In this document: piece by piece, positions 26,694 to 36,280 of the stretch
Layout: the number at the start of each line of letters is the position of its first letter
Position numbering within the stretch: position 1 is the stretch's first letter
Assembly (NCBI GenBank): GCA_947475415.1
Contig: CANJLH010000013.1
Coordinates: 29,467-93,466, forward strand
Direction of reading: 5' to 3'
From: Caulobacteraceae bacterium
GTDB taxonomy: Bacteria; Pseudomonadota; Alphaproteobacteria; Caulobacterales; Caulobacteraceae
Length of the DNA: 64,000 nt
Notes under the pieces: generated by a model
What the model was told of the DNA's origin: nothing
What the model saw: the letters and a program-made list of their open reading frames with translations, nothing else
Database searches by the model: none
Program-made: the position numbers and the translations under genes

Positions 26694-27023
26694 CTAGCCG
26701 CCTTGCCGCGCCAGGAGGTTGCCGCTCTCGGCGTCCACAATGAAGATCACAACGCGCCCGTCCGGTAACTGCCACTGGACGAAGTAGGCCGCGCGGCCAG
26801 CGAAGAAATCCTGTGTCGTGTTCAAATGGCGGCCTGGGGTGCGGCTCGCGATCATCCGCAAGACCTGCGTCAGGGGAATCTGCCGGCCCTCGCGTACGGC
26901 TTCCCGGGCGCGATCCTGTTCGTGGCCCTCAGCCCCGAACGCCGGGAATGGCGGCGCGCAGTCTCCCGCGGACGCCGCCGTCGCAGTCGTCAGTGCGATT
27001 AGGGCTGCAAGAAGAGGCTTCAT
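26694..27023 (-). CDS. Secreted PepSY-domain protein
   Basis: 109 aa with a signal peptide (LLAALIALTTATAASAG). The rest is one PepSY-like unit: REGRQIPLTQVLRMIASR, then AYFVQWQLPDGRVVIFIVDAESG. PepSY modules in the periplasm often bind and modulate proteases or signalling partners. It is the first gene of a PepSY-regulator-kinase run, an arrangement seen with several envelope-sensing two-component systems, so it may feed the kinase, which is inference. Confidence 0.82.
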   Translation of the reverse strand: MKPLLAALIALTTATAASAGDCAPPFPAFGAEGHEQDRAREAVREGRQIPLTQVLRMIASRTPGRHLNTTQDFFAGRAAYFVQWQLPDGRVVIFIVDAESGNLLARQGG

Positions 27024-27095
27024 ACGCCTTTGTCTATCGGGGCGGCTCTGAACCCTGTGTGAATACCGGATTTACCGCGCGGTGGCGACAACTGC

Positions 27096-28016
27096 TCACC
27101 CGCGCCGGCGCGCCTTGTAGGGGCGCGCCACCCGCCAACCCTCGGCGAAGGCCTCCAGCGACGCGTCAACTGTCTCGGGCAAAGTGATGACCAGGCGGGC
27201 GAAGAGGTCGCCGCGCTCGCCGCCGCCCGCATCCGGCAATCCGCGCCCTTTCAGGCGCAGCCGCGCCCCAGCGTTCGATCCCCGAGGTACAGTCAATGTC
27301 ACAGGCCCGTCCGGCGTCGGCGCCTCGATCTTGCCCCCCAGAACAGCGTCATAAACCGTGATCGGGAGGTCCATCACCAGGTCATCGCCCTCGCGCTTAA
27401 AGATCGGGTGCGGACGGATGGCGATTTCGATGAAGGCGTCGCCAGGCCCTGATCGCCCCGGGGAGCCTTGACCCTTCAGGCGCAGCGTCTGGCTGTCGGC
27501 GGCGCAGGCCGGGATCGTGACATCGACGGTGCGCCCATCGGAAAATGCGATCCGCTTTTTGCCGCCGGCGATCGCCTCCTCCAGGTCGATCTCGAGCCGT
27601 GCGCGCACATCGGCGCCGCGCTGGGTGAACCCGCCAAAGGCGCCTCCCCCGCCACCACCGCCGCCGCGAGCGGAACGTCCAAGAAAATCGCCCAGGATGT
27701 CATTCAGGTCGACGCCCTCGAAGCCTTCCGGCCGGCCCGCCTGTCGAAATGGGCCGCCTCCACCCCCGCCCCAACCGCCGCGAAACGTTTCACGGCCATC
27801 GGCGTCGATCTCGCCAGCGTCGAATTTTTTGCGCTTTTCCACGTCCCCCAGGACATCGAACGCCGCGCTGACCCGCTTGAAGCGTTCTTCAGAAGCCTTG
27901 TCACCCGGATTGGTGTCGGGATGGTATTGCTTGGCGAGCCTGCGGAACGCCTTGCGAATCTCGTCGGCGCTGGCCGAGCGAGTCACGCCAAGTTCCAGAT
28001 AGGGGTCGCGCGCCAA
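27096..28016 (-). CDS. DnaJ-class co-chaperone, CbpA-like
   Basis: 306 aa. J domain at residues 1-70 with the HPD motif (AKQYHPDTNPGDK), a Gly/Phe-rich linker (GGWGGGGGGPF, ARGGGGGGGGAF), and DnaJ C-terminal beta domains (ADVRARLEIDLEEAIAGGKK; PHPIFKREGDDL; GLPDAGGGERGDLF). There is no CXXCXGXG zinc finger, which separates it from DnaJ and fits CbpA. It stimulates DnaK ATPase and delivers clients. Confidence 0.92.
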   Translation of the reverse strand: MARDPYLELGVTRSASADEIRKAFRRLAKQYHPDTNPGDKASEERFKRVSAAFDVLGDVEKRKKFDAGEIDADGRETFRGGWGGGGGGPFRQAGRPEGFEGVDLNDILGDFLGRSARGGGGGGGGAFGGFTQRGADVRARLEIDLEEAIAGGKKRIAFSDGRTVDVTIPACAADSQTLRLKGQGSPGRSGPGDAFIEIAIRPHPIFKREGDDLVMDLPITVYDAVLGGKIEAPTPDGPVTLTVPRGSNAGARLRLKGRGLPDAGGGERGDLFARLVITLPETVDASLEAFAEGWRVARPYKARRRG

Positions 28017-28178
28017 GTTGGTTCACCTTTTGGGACGGAACGGATTGTTCGACGCTAGATTGGGCGCTTCGGGCCGCGAAGCAAGTCTCAGTGTTGCAAT
28101 TTTGGCACAGTCGTACGTTACGCAGGACATGTCCCGCGGGAGTTCAAACCGAACCGTGCAAGTCCGGCGCCGTGGCGC

Positions 28179-28502
28179 CTATTTGCCCGCCTTCACGCTC
28201 TCGCGCGCCTGCGCCAGCAGCTCAGCCATCTTCATCCGGACATCGCCTTCGGAAACAGCGACGCCCGCGCCCTTCAGGTCCTCATAGACCTTACGGAACA
28301 CGTCTTCGTCGCCAGGCTGCTCGAAATCCGACTTCACAATGACTTTGGCGTAGTCCGCCAAGTGCTGGCCCTCCAGACCCATTAGGCCAGCCGCCCATTC
28401 GCCAAGCGCGCGGTTACGGCGGGCGTGGGCCTTGAAGTCCTGATCCTGGTCGAGCGCGAACTTCTTCTCGAAACCCTGTTCACGTTCGTTGAAGGTGGTC
28501 AT
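28179..28502 (-). CDS. F1-ATPase inhibitory subunit zeta (DUF1476 family)
   Basis: 107 aa from the ATG at 28502 (the upstream ATG at 28535 is less typical). The start MTTFNEREQGFEKKFALDQD, RRNRALGEWAAGLMGL and YAKVIVKSDFEQPGDEDVF are the DUF1476 signature. In Paracoccus and related alphaproteobacteria this protein is the zeta subunit that blocks ATP hydrolysis by F1. Members outside Paracoccus differ in inhibitory strength, so activity here is not certain. It is divergent from purC. Confidence 0.92.
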   Translation of the reverse strand: MTTFNEREQGFEKKFALDQDQDFKAHARRNRALGEWAAGLMGLEGQHLADYAKVIVKSDFEQPGDEDVFRKVYEDLKGAGVAVSEGDVRMKMAELLAQARESVKAGK

Positions 28503-28548
28503 GTGATCCCCGGTAAGCCGATCGGTCGGGCTCACATATCCTCCGCGA

Positions 28549-28604
28549 GCGGGCTTCGCAATCGAAACGCGGCATTCGCGCAGGGCGTTTGCGCCAAAGC
28601 CCGC
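28549..28604 (+). promoter_or_regulatory. Possible structured RNA in the purC leader
   Basis: GCGGGCTT (28549-28556) can pair with AAGCCCGC (28597-28604) and encloses two small hairpins: CGCG-GCATT-CGCG (28568-28580) and GGCG-TTTG-CGCC (28584-28595). Together they could form a three-way junction. A terminator-like hairpin follows at 28653. No known riboswitch consensus was recognised. By symmetry the pairing also exists on the other strand, where it would be in the leader of the zeta-subunit gene. Confidence 0.35.
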
Positions 28605-28652
28605 GATCCGCTAATTTCCATCGTCCTCAATTTCCCCGAGGACTCACAACGG

Positions 28653-28684
28653 CGCGCGCGACGCTACCAACGCGCGCGTTTTTT
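28653..28684 (+). terminator. Terminator-like hairpin upstream of purC (possible attenuator)
   Basis: CGCGCGCG (28653-28660), a 10-base loop, CGCGCGCG (28671-28678), then six T (28679-28684). It has the form of an intrinsic terminator on the plus strand, only 45 bases before the purC ATG. No plus-strand gene lies just upstream that would need it, since the neighbour is divergent. It could end a leader RNA, and so control purC. Confidence 0.55.
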
Positions 28685-28729
28685 AATTTCCGAGCTTGGC
28701 CCGCCCTTGCCCTCGGAGAAGGCATCGAG

Positions 28730-29485
28730 ATGACCCGCCGCAAGAAGATCTACGAGGGCAAGGCCAAAATCCTCTTTGAGGGGCCTGAGCCGGGAACCCT
28801 GATCCAGTATTTCAAGGACGACGCCACGGCGTTCGACGGCACGAAAAAAGCCGTGCTTGAGGGCAAGGGGGTGATCAACAACCGTATCAGCGAGTTCATC
28901 ATGACGCGGTTGAATTCCATCGGCATCCAGAACCACTTCATCAAGCGCATGAACCTGCGCGAGCAGCTGATCCGCGAGGTGGAGATCATTCCGCTTGAGG
29001 TGGTGTGCCGCAACATCTGCGCCGGCAGTCTGGCCAAGCGCTTCGGCAAGCCTGAGGGCGAAGCCCTGCCCCGCTCAATCATTGAGTTCTACCTGAAGGA
29101 CGACAAGCTCGGCGACCCGATGGTCACCGAAGAGCACATCACCGCCTTCAACTGGGCGTCCACCCAGGAGATCGACGACATGATGGCGCTCACCCTCCGG
29201 GTCAATGACTACCTGTGCGGCATGTTCGGCGCGGTGGGAATCACCCTGGTGGACTTCAAGATTGAGTTCGGCCGGGTGTGGGAGAATGACTTCGCCCGCG
29301 TACTGCTTGCCGATGAAATTAGCCCGGATTCCTGCCGGCTGTGGGACTCGGTCACCAATGAAAAGATGGACAAGGACAGGTTCCGCCGCGACCTCGGTGA
29401 TGTGATTGAGAACTATGCCGAGGTGGCGCGGCGCCTGGGGATCATGAAGGAGATGCCGACGGTCATTCAGGGGGGGCTCCACTAG
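28730..29485 (+). CDS. purC: SAICAR synthase (phosphoribosylaminoimidazole-succinocarboxamide synthase)
   Basis: 251 aa from the ATG at 28730; the open frame extends left through the terminator-like hairpin, which cannot be coding. It joins aspartate to CAIR with ATP in purine synthesis. Motifs: [40 protein letters not shown]. Length is normal. It leads purC-purS-ORF-purQ; the stop TAG shares its last base with the purS GTG. Confidence 0.97.
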   Translation: MTRRKKIYEGKAKILFEGPEPGTLIQYFKDDATAFDGTKKAVLEGKGVINNRISEFIMTRLNSIGIQNHFIKRMNLREQLIREVEIIPLEVVCRNICAGSLAKRFGKPEGEALPRSIIEFYLKDDKLGDPMVTEEHITAFNWASTQEIDDMMALTLRVNDYLCGMFGAVGITLVDFKIEFGRVWENDFARVLLADEISPDSCRLWDSVTNEKMDKDRFRRDLGDVIENYAEVARRLGIMKEMPTVIQGGLH

Positions 29486-29724
29486 TGCGCGCCAAGGTCC
29501 AGGTGTTTTTGAAGCCCGGCGTTCTGGATGTGCAGGGAAAGGCCGTGGAGCAGGCGTTGCACGGGCTGGGCTGGCCTAGCGTCGCCGACGTGCGGGTGGG
29601 CAAGACTATCGAGTTCAACCTGGCCGCCGCCGACCCCGCCGCCGCCGAGGTCGAGGTGAAGGCCATGTGCGAGAAGCTGCTCGCCAACACGGTGATCGAA
29701 AGCTACCGCGTGGAGCTTGCGTGA
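29485..29724 (+). CDS. purS: FGAM synthetase subunit PurS
   Basis: 79 aa, GTG start overlapping the purC stop by one base. The sequence KVQVFLKPGVLDVQGKAVEQ and VADVRVGKTIEF is typical of the small PurS subunit that bridges PurQ and small PurL in the three-part formylglycinamidine synthase. Its presence agrees with the small (732 aa) PurL at 47274. Confidence 0.95.
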   Translation: MRAKVQVFLKPGVLDVQGKAVEQALHGLGWPSVADVRVGKTIEFNLAAADPAAAEVEVKAMCEKLLANTVIESYRVELA

Positions 29725-30086
29725 GGCCCTGGGCGTTCGCGGCCCTGATCGTTTTCGCCTGCGGTCCCGCGACGCCTGACGACACGAGCCCGGTCCTGGC
29801 CCTAGACTGCACCCTGCCCTTCGAAACCCTCACTGCGCGGGTGCTGGCCCAGCAGTTGGTGGCGGCGCCGAAGGATTCCGCCCAGCCCTATCGCTTCTAT
29901 TCCACGCCGGACGGTCGCGGCTCGTACCTGATCACCGATCCCGACGCGCCGGCGCACCCGGCGGTGATGCGCCAGGAGGCCGGCGATGGTCAGGTGGTGA
30001 CCACCGGCTGCGGCTACGGTGATCGGGCGGCCTATGATGAACTGTTGAAATACCTGGATGGACTGAAGACCTGGCGCAGGTCATGA
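29721..30086 (+). CDS. Small exported protein of unknown function inside the pur operon
   Basis: 121 aa from a GTG at 29721 that overlaps the purS stop (GTGA), so it is likely translationally coupled. A short hydrophobic start (PWAFAALIVFACGPA) could be a signal peptide or lipoprotein signal with Cys near residue 12. The body has two Cys (ALDCTLPF, TTGCGYGD) that could form a disulfide and a YRFYSTPDGRGSYLITDP segment. No family recognised. purQ starts 27 bases on. No link with purine synthesis is evident from its sequence. Confidence 0.7.
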   Translation: MRPWAFAALIVFACGPATPDDTSPVLALDCTLPFETLTARVLAQQLVAAPKDSAQPYRFYSTPDGRGSYLITDPDAPAHPAVMRQEAGDGQVVTTGCGYGDRAAYDELLKYLDGLKTWRRS

Positions 30087-30113
30087 CGCCCTGACAATCT
30101 TGATGAGCACCCC

Positions 30114-30776
30114 ATGAAAGCCGCCGTCATCGTCTTCCCCGGCTCCAACTGCGACCGCGACTGCAAGGTCGCGATCGAACGCTCCACAGGCGCCACCGTC
30201 GAAATGGTCTGGCACGGAGAAACCGACCTGCCGGACGGCCTCGATCTGATCGTGCTTCCTGGGGGGTTCTCCTACGGAGACTACTTGCGCTGCGGCGCCA
30301 TGGCGGCCCTGTCTCCGGTGATGTCCGAGGTCAAGGTGGCCGCTGCGCGCGGCGTGGCGATCGTCGGCATCTGCAACGGCTTCCAGATCCTGTGCGAAGC
30401 GCATCTGTTGCCGGGCGCCCTCCTGCGAAACGACCAGCTCAAATATGTCTGCAAGCCGGTCGAACTCGATATCGTCAACGCCCAGACACGCTTCACCGCT
30501 GGTTATGGCCCCCAACGCCAGGCGGTGATGACGGTCGGCAATGGCGAGGGAAATTTCTTTGCTGATGAGGCGACGCTGAATCGCCTGGAGGGCGAGGGAC
30601 AGGTGGTGTTCCGCTACCGCGACAATCCCAACGGATCCGCCCGCGCCATCGCCGGCATCGTCAACACCGCCGGCAATGTGCTCGGCCTAATGCCCCACCC
30701 CGACCGCGCCTTCGAAGCCGAACTCGGCTCCACCGACGGCGCAACCCTGTTCCGCAGCGCGCTGGCGAGCGCCTAG
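30114..30776 (+). CDS. purQ: FGAM synthetase subunit PurQ (glutaminase)
   Basis: 220 aa. Class I glutamine amidotransferase giving ammonia to PurL. Start [15 protein letters not shown], oxyanion segment [14 protein letters not shown], nucleophile Cys in [10 protein letters not shown], and the His-Glu part in [12 protein letters not shown]. Length is normal. It is the last gene of this pur run and converges with the M48 protease gene (4-base overlap). Confidence 0.97.
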   Translation: MKAAVIVFPGSNCDRDCKVAIERSTGATVEMVWHGETDLPDGLDLIVLPGGFSYGDYLRCGAMAALSPVMSEVKVAAARGVAIVGICNGFQILCEAHLLPGALLRNDQLKYVCKPVELDIVNAQTRFTAGYGPQRQAVMTVGNGEGNFFADEATLNRLEGEGQVVFRYRDNPNGSARAIAGIVNTAGNVLGLMPHPDRAFEAELGSTDGATLFRSALASA

Positions 30777-32371
30777 TCCTTGTCCTTCTTGCGCCCGAAG
30801 CCCCCCTTGGCTGCCTCGGCCGCAGCGGTCCCGGCGATGGCTGCCTGGCAGTCCTTCTTCAAATTGTCGTCGCCGGTGTCGAGGCAGCGCTGCAGATAGG
30901 CCTTTGCCGCGGTCAGCCGGCCCGTCGCCGCCGCGACACCGATCAACGTCGACAGGAACGGCTTGTCGTCGCCCAATCGTTGCGAGCCCTCGTCTATGAT
31001 CCGCAGCGCCAGGTCCGTCTGCCCGGCGTCCGCCAGCATCCGGGCGTGGTCCACATAGCCGTCATAGGATTGGTCCGGGCTCTGGTGAGCCCGTTGGAAG
31101 AGCTGGTCGCCATGGTCAATGTCATCCATGTCGAAGCGCACCCTCGCCGCCTCGTTCAGCACCACCGGCGCGTCGCGGTAGGCGGTCTGCCGGGCCTTGG
31201 CGAGCTCCAGCTCCGCCCCGGCGTAGTCGCCCTCCGCGCGTTTGGCCTTCGCCGCCTGCACCGCCGCGACCGCGATCCTGGCCTCGGCGTATTCGCGCGT
31301 GGCGCGCACAGCCTTTAGCCAGGTCTGGCGCTCCGCCCGCAAGGGCAGTCCGTCGGGATAGGCCTCGGTGGAATAGTCCGCGATGCCCTTCTTGCGCTCC
31401 TCTGGCGCCCTGTGTTTCGGCCCGCCCTCTGCGCTCCCAGCAACGCCGATCGCGATCCGTCCGACGCTCTTCAGCAATCCCGCCTTCACGTTGCCGGTCA
31501 TCAGCGCCTGGGTGGCGCCGGCTGCGGCGGCCCGCCCCAGTTCCTTCTTCACCTGTTCTTCGAGCACTTCCCGCATCTTCTTGCGGTTGTCCTCGTCGGC
31601 CTGAATCGTGTCGAACACACGCGCCGAGGCGGACTCAGCGGAAAACGCGGTCAGTTGCGACAGGTCAAACCCCGTCGCGTCGGCTTCGTCCTCCTGATCG
31701 CGCGCGTGGCCCGGCTCGACCATGACCGTGTTGACGAACCGCAGCAGGTCTCCGGCCGCATTGGCGCGCTTGGTGGCCGCGATCGCCTCGGCGTTCATGC
31801 CGCTCGCGCCGCCGCGCATTCCGCCGCGCACCGCCGAGCCCAGCGCATAGACCTGGCCCAATTGGCTGATCATCTGGCGTCGCCGCTCCGCAGCCGAACC
31901 CTTGGCGAAATGGCCCAGGCGCACATGGCCAAGTTCATGGGCCAGGACAAAGGCCACCTCATCGTCCGACTGCGCATGATCCAAAAGGCCGAACGCCACG
32001 ATGATCGAACCGTCCGGCAGGGAATAAGCGCTGTAATAATCCACCGCGATGATGTGGACCTGCAGCGGCTGGCCCTTGGCATAGGGCCAGGTCCCGTCGA
32101 TCCGGCCAAGCAGCGTCGCCACCTGAGCCTCAGTCTTCGGCATCCGCAGGCGGGCCGACTGGAACTGCCCCTGGTTCACCGCGTCCGATGCCAGGCCCAG
32201 TGCGCCTTCGCCGGACTCGGCCTCGAACTTGCGTTGCGACACCTGCTTCAGAAAGGTTCCCTTTTTCCCCGAGACCGAGAACCCGCCTCCAGGCAGCGGC
32301 AAGGCCGAGGCGGGCTGAGCCAGGGCCAGCATGACCGTGGTCAGAAGGGTGGCCGTCCGCCGCACCATCAC
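30773..32371 (-). CDS. M48-family metalloprotease with TPR-like tail, periplasmic
   Basis: 532 aa with a signal peptide. The zinc site is [14 protein letters not shown] with the third ligand Glu in [29 protein letters not shown] is the strand before the active helix. The C-half has alpha-helical repeats ([40 protein letters not shown]) as in the BepA/YfgC type of outer membrane quality-control proteases. The start overlaps the stop of the small upstream gene by 4 bases. Confidence 0.88.
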   Translation of the reverse strand: MMVRRTATLLTTVMLALAQPASALPLPGGGFSVSGKKGTFLKQVSQRKFEAESGEGALGLASDAVNQGQFQSARLRMPKTEAQVATLLGRIDGTWPYAKGQPLQVHIIAVDYYSAYSLPDGSIIVAFGLLDHAQSDDEVAFVLAHELGHVRLGHFAKGSAAERRRQMISQLGQVYALGSAVRGGMRGGASGMNAEAIAATKRANAAGDLLRFVNTVMVEPGHARDQEDEADATGFDLSQLTAFSAESASARVFDTIQADEDNRKKMREVLEEQVKKELGRAAAAGATQALMTGNVKAGLLKSVGRIAIGVAGSAEGGPKHRAPEERKKGIADYSTEAYPDGLPLRAERQTWLKAVRATREYAEARIAVAAVQAAKAKRAEGDYAGAELELAKARQTAYRDAPVVLNEAARVRFDMDDIDHGDQLFQRAHQSPDQSYDGYVDHARMLADAGQTDLALRIIDEGSQRLGDDKPFLSTLIGVAAATGRLTAAKAYLQRCLDTGDDNLKKDCQAAIAGTAAAEAAKGGFGRKKDKD

Positions 32372-32748
32372 TCGGACCGCTTGCAGTCCGCCGCCCCGCC
32401 AAGCCCCATGTTCGAGGCCGCATAGGCGGACCCCTTGTCGCGGGCAGTGGATTGCACCGGTGCGCAGGCGGCCTTGGCCGCATCAGTTTGAACATCCAGG
32501 CCGCGCAGGTAGACGACCCGGTCTCCGTGGCGCACGCCGATCGAGTTGCCGACGCCATAGCCCACGATCGGCGCCGGCAGGCGCAGATCCGATGCCTTGA
32601 CCTGACCCAGCGGCTGGCCCTGGTCGTCAAATGTCCGTAACTCCGGTCGCAGCGCCTTGACCACGCTGCCATGGTCTTGCGCCAGCACCAGCGACGGGAC
32701 CATCAGCGCCGTCGCAGCAATCAACCTCAATCCGATCCTGCTCAACAT
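32368..32748 (-). CDS. Small secreted protein of unknown function, coupled to the M48 protease
   Basis: 126 aa from the ATG at 32748, where a signal peptide begins (LRLIAATALMVPSLVLAQ). The mature part holds a short beta-rich stretch (GVRHGDRVVYLRGLDVQ) and two Cys (KAACAPV, AADCKRS). Family not recognised. Its stop overlaps the protease start, so the two are likely made together; it could be a substrate, inhibitor or partner of the protease, which is inference only. Confidence 0.7.
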   Translation of the reverse strand: MLSRIGLRLIAATALMVPSLVLAQDHGSVVKALRPELRTFDDQGQPLGQVKASDLRLPAPIVGYGVGNSIGVRHGDRVVYLRGLDVQTDAAKAACAPVQSTARDKGSAYAASNMGLGGAADCKRSE

Positions 32749-32814
32749 CTTCCAGCCCTCATCCGATCGCACCACCGGGAATTGGGTCAACAACACGTCT
32801 GGATAGTCAAGGGT

Positions 32815-33672
32815 TCAGCGGCGCGGACGTCGAATTGCATCTCCGAACGGAACCACCCTGTTGGCCGCATCATGGCCGATGTCCGCTCTTCCCAGATAGG
32901 CCACGCCCGTCCGCGCGCACCAGTCGCGGGCGATCTCTTCCTCGGTCATGCCGAACGGCCGGTCGTTTTCCGGGATATCCGAGCAACGGCCCAGCCGCAG
33001 GCCAGCCAGGCGGCGCATCTGCGGGTTGGACAGGATGTGGCCGAAATAGCGATCGATCCGGTAGTGGTGCTCGGACACCTCCTCCACCATCAGCACATGT
33101 CCGGCCAGATCCGGCTCCCAGGGAGTCCCCAGCAGCTGCGACAGGATGGTCAGGTTGAACGCCGCGGCCGGGACATCCGGCGAAACCGAGCCCTCCAGGG
33201 CGACGGCGTCCCGGTCGACCAGCCAGGCCAGGGCCCGGGTGATAGCCTCATCCCCGCCCGACCGACGCAGATCTTGCCCCATCGGCCCATGGGCGACCTG
33301 CCCGAATCCCTTGGAATAGAGCAGCGCCAGCAGGGTGCCGGCGTCGGAATAGCCCAGATAGGCCTTGTCCGCCGCCGCGGCCCGCAGACCGTCCATGGCG
33401 GCCTCCGCGATGCGCACCGCCCCGTAGCCGCCCCGGGCGAACCACACCGCGTCGATGGCCGGATCATTGGCCACCTCCAGGAACGCCGCCAGCCGCGTCC
33501 CGTCGTCGCCGGCGAAATGGCCATGGCTCAGGAAGCATTGCGGATGAAACATCAGCTCCACGCGCCCATCCGGATACAGCGATGCGGCCAGGGCGGCCAG
33601 ATCTCGGGCGGTGTCGGCCTCCAGCGGCGAGCCGGGCGCCACCAGTCCGATGCGGACGGGTTTGACTTTCAC
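32815..33672 (-). CDS. ldcA: Muramoyltetrapeptide (LD-) carboxypeptidase, S66 family
   Basis: 285 aa from a GTG at 33672 with GGGAGG upstream. S66 marks: RIGLVAPGSPLE, FARGGYGAVRI, nucleophile Ser in YLGYSDAGTLLALL, HGPMGQDL, and MVEEVSEHHYRIDRYF. It removes the terminal D-Ala from tetrapeptides in the cytosol during murein recycling. It is divergent from a Mpl/MurC-like ligase with 47 bases between starts, which fits a shared recycling role. Confidence 0.9.
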   Translation of the reverse strand: MKVKPVRIGLVAPGSPLEADTARDLAALAASLYPDGRVELMFHPQCFLSHGHFAGDDGTRLAAFLEVANDPAIDAVWFARGGYGAVRIAEAAMDGLRAAAADKAYLGYSDAGTLLALLYSKGFGQVAHGPMGQDLRRSGGDEAITRALAWLVDRDAVALEGSVSPDVPAAAFNLTILSQLLGTPWEPDLAGHVLMVEEVSEHHYRIDRYFGHILSNPQMRRLAGLRLGRCSDIPENDRPFGMTEEEIARDWCARTGVAYLGRADIGHDAANRVVPFGDAIRRPRR

Positions 33673-33719
33673 CTGCGCCCTCCCTTGGCTCCCCAGCCCC
33701 GACCCAATAGCTTGCGGCG

Positions 33720-35129
33720 ATGACTCGCGACACAAGCTATTTTTTCTGCGGCGTTGGCGGCAGCGGCATGGCGCCCCTGGCGCTCATCGTCCTGGCCAAG
33801 GGCGCCGCGGTGGCCGGTTCCGACCGCTCCCGCGACCAGGGCCGTAGCGCCGGCAAGTTCGCATTCCTGGAAAGCCGCGGCGTGAAGCTATTCCCCCAGG
33901 ACGGTTCTGGCGTCACTGACCCGGCCCAGATTGTGGTCACTTCCGCCGCCGTGGAGGAAACCGTTCCCGACGTCCAGGCCGCGCGGCGCGCCGGTGCGTC
34001 CCTGATGCTGCGCGCCGAACTTCTGTCGCAACTGTTCAACGCTGCGGCCCTAAGCGTCGGCGTCGCCGGCACCAGCGGCAAGTCCACAACCACCGGCATG
34101 ATCGGCTGGATCCTTAAGTCCGCCGGACGCGACCCTACGGTGATGAACGGGGCCGAGATGAAGAACTTCATCACGCCGGACACTCCCTTCGCGAGCGCCC
34201 TGGTGGGCGAGGGCCCCGCCTTCGTCTCCGAGGTGGATGAGAGCGACGGCTCCATCGCCCGCTATTCGCCCACCGTCGCGGTGGTCAACAATATCAGCCT
34301 CGACCATAAATCCATGGAGGAGCTGCGCACCCTGTTCGGCGACTTCACCGCCAAGGCCCGCACCGCCGTGCTCAACCTCGACAACGGCGAGACCGTCGGC
34401 TTGGCGGCGCAGGCCGGTGCAAAGGCTGTCACCTATTCCCTGTCCGATATGACCGCCGACCTGCTGGCCGAACAGGTCGCGCCCGCCGCCGACGGTGTCA
34501 CATTCACCGTCCGCGACCGGCGAGACGGCGAGACCGCGACCGTGAAGTTGCGCATGCCAGGCCTGCACAACGTCTCCAACGGCCTGGCGGCCCTGGCCGC
34601 CGCAGGCGCCTGCGGCGTAGGCTTGGCCGAGGCCGCTTCGGCCCTGTCGGAATTCACCGGCGTGAAGCGGCGCATGGAGGTGGTGGGGACCCTCGGCGGC
34701 GTTACTGTCATCGACGACTTCGCCCACAACCCCGACAAAATCACCGCGACCCTTCAGACGCTGCATGCCTTTCCCGGCCGCCTGCTGGTGATGTTCCAAC
34801 CCCACGGCTTCGGGCCCTTAAGGCTGATGAAGGACGAATTCATCGAGATGTTCGCAGCTCAGCTTAACCCTGGCGATGTGCTGATCATGCCCGAACCGGT
34901 CTATTTTGGCGGAACGGTGGATCGCAGCGTATCGACCGCCGACGTGATCGCCGGCGTATGCGCCCATGGTCGAGACGCCATCGCTCTGGCCGACCGCGAA
35001 GCCTGCGGCGACAAGCTGGTCGACCTGGCCCGACCCGGCGACCGCATCGTGATCATGGGCGCCCGCGACGACACCCTCTCGGTGTTCGCCGCGGAGATAC
35101 TGGAGCGGGTCGGTGCGAAGTTGCGCTGA
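33720..35129 (+). CDS. Mur ligase family protein, MurC/Mpl-like
   Basis: 469 aa. N-domain with [14 protein letters not shown], central ATP loop [27 protein letters not shown] and [13 protein letters not shown], and C-domain [12 protein letters not shown]. It joins an amino acid or peptide to UDP-MurNAc. The cell's own murC would be expected in the dcw cluster, so this second copy beside ldcA is probably the recycling ligase Mpl, which attaches tripeptide. FQPHGFGPL is nearer the MurC form than classic Mpl, so the assignment rests partly on context. Confidence 0.8.
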   Translation: MTRDTSYFFCGVGGSGMAPLALIVLAKGAAVAGSDRSRDQGRSAGKFAFLESRGVKLFPQDGSGVTDPAQIVVTSAAVEETVPDVQAARRAGASLMLRAELLSQLFNAAALSVGVAGTSGKSTTTGMIGWILKSAGRDPTVMNGAEMKNFITPDTPFASALVGEGPAFVSEVDESDGSIARYSPTVAVVNNISLDHKSMEELRTLFGDFTAKARTAVLNLDNGETVGLAAQAGAKAVTYSLSDMTADLLAEQVAPAADGVTFTVRDRRDGETATVKLRMPGLHNVSNGLAALAAAGACGVGLAEAASALSEFTGVKRRMEVVGTLGGVTVIDDFAHNPDKITATLQTLHAFPGRLLVMFQPHGFGPLRLMKDEFIEMFAAQLNPGDVLIMPEPVYFGGTVDRSVSTADVIAGVCAHGRDAIALADREACGDKLVDLARPGDRIVIMGARDDTLSVFAAEILERVGAKLR

Positions 35130-35198
35130 GCTTCACGTCTTGCTTGGCTGGCGCGGGCGGAAACACAAGCTATGTTGAGCCCCCCAACGGAGTCGCCA

Positions 35199-35366
35199 AT
35201 GAAACCGCCAAAGAGGCTCTCCGACCTGAAGGGTGCGTCCCAACGCGCCGAGACCTACGCCCCGCCGACACCAAAGGTTTCGCGCCAGAAGCCGGGCAAG
35301 GTGCTCTCCGCGGCGGAACGCGCCGCCTTCCTGGCCAACCGCCCGGATCTCAAGCCGAAGTCGTGA
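35199..35366 (+). CDS. Small basic protein, unknown function
   Basis: 55 aa from the ATG at 35199 with GGAG 7 bases upstream; an upstream ATG at 35172 is less likely. Rich in Lys, Pro and Ala, ending in SAAERAAFLANRPDLKPKS, which looks like a short helix. It is 69 bases past the Mur ligase on the same strand. Coding status rests on the ribosome site and on its lack of overlap with other genes. Confidence 0.5.
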   Translation: MKPPKRLSDLKGASQRAETYAPPTPKVSRQKPGKVLSAAERAAFLANRPDLKPKS

Positions 35367-35378
35367 CCGGGCGTCTCC

Positions 35379-36059
35379 CTATCCCAGCATTCCCCCCATC
35401 GCCCCCGCATCCTGCTTTTCCGCCCCCCGCGTCACCAGGCTGAGCGACCCGTCCGGAAGCGGGCGTTGCAGGGCCTTGGCCTCGTCCCACGGCGCGGTGA
35501 GCCAGGTCTCGATCTCGGCGGCCTCGGTCAGGATCACCGGCATGGCCTTCGGATGGATCTCGCCCACCTCCGCATTCGGCTCCGTGGTCAGAAAGCCGTA
35601 GAGGTCGCAGGTCACCTCCCCCTCGGCCAGTTTGCGCACGCTGGTCCAGGGCGTCCAAACTCCGGCGAACACGGCCAGCGGGCGATCCTCGCCCAGCGCG
35701 AACCAGGCCTGCCAGGCCTCCCCGGCCGGCCCCCGCGCGGGCTCGGCGAAGGAGGTGAACGGGACCACACAGCGCGAGGCGGGCCCTAGCCAGCGCCGCC
35801 AGTGCGGGCTTGCGGTGTTGCGAATGTTGGTCACCCCGCGGTCCACCCTGCGGCCCTTGAGCGCGAAGGCCGGCGTCGGCATGCCCCAGCGGGCCAGGAC
35901 CAGTTCGCGCCCGCCGTCCGAGCCGGTTCGCACGATCGGCGCGGACCCATCCGGAAAGATCGCCGGTTGCGCCGGCAGGTTGCCGGTTCGGTCATTCATG
36001 GCCCGCACAAGCGCCAGCACGGCGGCCTGACCCTTTAGATGGCTGTAGAGATTGCACAT
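35379..36059 (-). CDS. SOS response-associated peptidase, HMCES/YedK family
   Basis: 226 aa starting at the ATG at 36059, because the catalytic Cys must be residue 2 (MCNLYS). It forms a thiazolidine link with abasic sites in single-stranded DNA to shield them. [34 protein letters not shown] and the active His in [10 protein letters not shown] are present. Length and motifs are normal. It converges with the small ORF before it (12 bases). Confidence 0.93.
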   Translation of the reverse strand: MCNLYSHLKGQAAVLALVRAMNDRTGNLPAQPAIFPDGSAPIVRTGSDGGRELVLARWGMPTPAFALKGRRVDRGVTNIRNTASPHWRRWLGPASRCVVPFTSFAEPARGPAGEAWQAWFALGEDRPLAVFAGVWTPWTSVRKLAEGEVTCDLYGFLTTEPNAEVGEIHPKAMPVILTEAAEIETWLTAPWDEAKALQRPLPDGSLSLVTRGAEKQDAGAMGGMLG

Positions 36060-36280
36060 GGGCCGGAGATTAGCGGAACGCAGGGCGCAAGTCGTGCGCT
36101 CCCGGTCCTTCGAAAACACCCCAGGGCCGCGCGGTTCGTCCCTACGACAGTTGCGGTCGTACAGCAGTGCTAGGGCTTAAATTGCACGCGCCGGGACGAG
36201 GGAACGCTTTCCAGGCCCGCCACCGCCATGCTCTGCTCGCGCCAAAGGCCCGCGCAAAGACAGACGTCGGGGGAGGAAAC

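Noticed and set aside
28549..28684. ZTP or purine riboswitch
   Set aside because: Pathway fits, but I could not find the conserved core bases of either class, so only a generic structured leader is reported.
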